Origin: Paramecium tetraurelia
Lineage: Eukaryota; Ciliophora; Oligohymenophorea; Peniculida; Parameciidae
DNA: 64,000 bases
Assembly (NCBI RefSeq): GCF_000165425.1
Contig: NW_001798972.1
Coordinates: forward strand, 125,368-189,367
Direction of reading: 5' to 3'
Part shown: one piece after another, positions 62,959 to 64,000 of the stretch
Layout: each line of letters opens with the position of its first letter
How positions within the stretch are numbered: position 1 is the stretch's first letter
Notes under the pieces: generated by a model
The model's input: only the letters and a program-made list of their open reading frames with translations
What the model was told of the DNA's origin: nothing
Databases searched by the model: none
Made by a program: the position numbers and the translations under genes

Positions 62959-63340
62959 TCATTGATTCAAAAAAATTAATGAAGATTATTATTCCTTTAT
63001 TGTTTATATTCAAAATAAAACCAATATTTAAATTTCAAAATACTAAAATTATCATTAAAAATTTATCATCTTTTTCTAATCCAAATTTTTTAGATTTTTC
63101 ACTGGAAATTTTTCAAAATATTCGGATACCTATTTTAAGGATGAAAATAGCTCCTATGAAAATTAAGTGTTATCTGTATTTGTTTATATAAAAAGAAAAA
63201 TTTCTTAAAAGTAGACCACAGTGTCATAACAAGTAATTTGTTATTGATTTTTTTTTTTTAATAAGTATTAATTTAAAAAGCATAAGCTTGATCGTAAAAC
63301 TGGAGATTTTATCTGGTTATATATTTCGGATAATACACAT
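62959..63340. other. 3' spacer with uncertain content
   Basis: Very AT-rich stretch after the ABC transporter. A plus-strand frame at 62979-63191 is Ile/Phe/Lys-rich and looks like chance. The minus-strand frame of the next gene remains open well into this stretch, so that gene may end here rather than at 63340. Confidence 0.35.
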
Positions 63341-64000
63341 TAAGATTCTATCTTCTTAATTTCTTCATTCAAATAATCAATACTAACTTCCATTAATACA
63401 TCTTTTTCACTTATTTTCATTATTTATCCATTTAAGTATAGGTATTATTTTGCTTTTAATATTTTTAGGTCCTCTAAACAAGATATTTCACAAATTCTCA
63501 AAAAATATTCTGATATAATTTTCTCGTTAGAGTGACTTGCTTATTGTAGTTTTTATAAAGCGTGCTAGATTGTAGCAAGAAAACAAGACACATACAATAT
63601 CACATCCATTTAGCCTTCAAATTATCTTATCATTTTTAAAACCTTAGGACAATCGTTATCTCTAGGAGAATTCATTGAACTAGGAGGTAATTCCATATAC
63701 TGAAAATTGGGTTGGCCAATATACTACTGATTTTAATTATTTTATTAATATTATTGTTATGATTATTATTATTATTACTAATATTGTTTTTGTTATAAAT
63801 ATTATTACTATTACTATTATTACTATTATTGCTATTATTATTACTATTATTGCTATTAGTATTATTGTTATTGTTATTGTTATTGTTATTGTTATTGTTA
63901 TTGTTATTGTTATTGTTATTGTTACTAGTGTTATTATGACTGTTATTAAAAATATTATTGTTATTAGTTTTATGAGTATTATTATTAGTTTTACTAAATT
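63340..64000 (-). CDS. Poly-glutamine protein, 5' end outside window
   Basis: Reading leftward from the window edge, the frame starts in a long glutamine-rich tract, then continues QQYIGQPNFQYMELPPSSMN and a helical domain (QHALQKLQQASHSNEKIISE, LYLNGQIMKISEKDVLMEVS, DYLNEEIKKIES). The tract is encoded by CAA, TAA and TAG codons. The stop is not certain: the frame stays open beyond 63340, and an intron may intervene. Phe/Leu-rich helices with PPSSMNSP upstream might be a regulatory or RNA-associated protein; no family is recognised. Confidence 0.55.
63716..63990. repeat. Trinucleotide-type tract encoding poly-Q
   Basis: On the plus strand the tract is a run of ATT/GTT/ACT-type triplets, including about ten uninterrupted GTTATT units around 63864-63920. 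On the minus strand, in the frame of the adjoining domain, this reads CAA/TAA/TAG, that is Gln-Gln in the ciliate code. The other two frames would give poly-Asn or poly-Ile, so the choice rests on the downstream domain. Confidence 0.75.

Noticed and set aside
1-64000. tRNA, rRNA and transposon or viral-type genes.
   Set aside because: No cloverleaf-like A/B box pair, rRNA core, transposase, reverse transcriptase or capsid-like frame stood out on reading; a covariance-model and profile search would be decisive.

Overview
The window looks like macronuclear DNA of a ciliate, almost certainly Paramecium. It is very AT-rich, and almost every gene reads open only if TAA and TAG are glutamine and TGA is the single stop. 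Genes are cut by tiny introns (about 21-35 nt, mostly GTA...TAG), intergenic gaps are tens to a few hundred bases, and recognisable proteins are eukaryotic. Because only one stop exists, long antisense shadow frames are common. I accepted a gene only when frame, start, introns and stop summed to whole codons, or said so where they did not.

Layout. 1-5.2 kb: a partial unknown gene, then two diverged pterin-4a-carbinolamine dehydratase (PCD) homologues on either side of an LRRC45-like centrosomal gene. 5.2-15.3 kb: a C2 protein with a Pro/Gln/Asn/Tyr tail, the ribosome-export GTPase LSG1, a Rab, a vacuolar sorting receptor, a tubulin-tyrosine-ligase-like enzyme and a 14-repeat MORN protein. 15.4-25.7 kb: a ciliate membrane protein, a large unknown with a possible mitochondrial leader, DPH7 (diphthamide), an S1/P1 nuclease, a pseudokinase and small unknowns. 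25.8-44 kb: a 1202-residue WWE-PARP-like protein with a degenerate catalytic core, then two very large paralogous membrane/PAS proteins facing each other, with a type-I membrane protein and an intronless helical protein between them. 44-52 kb: unknowns, a trichocyst matrix protein, a MGSCC dual-acylation protein, a damaged coiled-coil gene, serine hydroxymethyltransferase and a protein kinase. 52-64 kb: a 1.58-kilo-residue LRR membrane protein, the PKA regulatory subunit, a full ABCC transporter and a partial poly-Q protein running off the end.

Together this is ordinary ciliate housekeeping and cell-architecture content: cilia/centrosome (LRRC45, TTLL, MORN), secretion (Rab, VSR, trichocyst protein), signalling (PKA-R, kinases, PAS membrane proteins) and metabolism (SHMT, PCD). 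I see no mobile element, virus-derived element, CRISPR array, rRNA or tRNA. The most interesting points are the two active-site-altered PCD copies, one with an apparent AT-AG intron; a coiled-coil gene with an in-frame TGA plus a frame jump; the degenerate PARP; the facing pair of giant PAS membrane proteins; and two divergent gene pairs whose start codons are only 12 and 20 bp apart.
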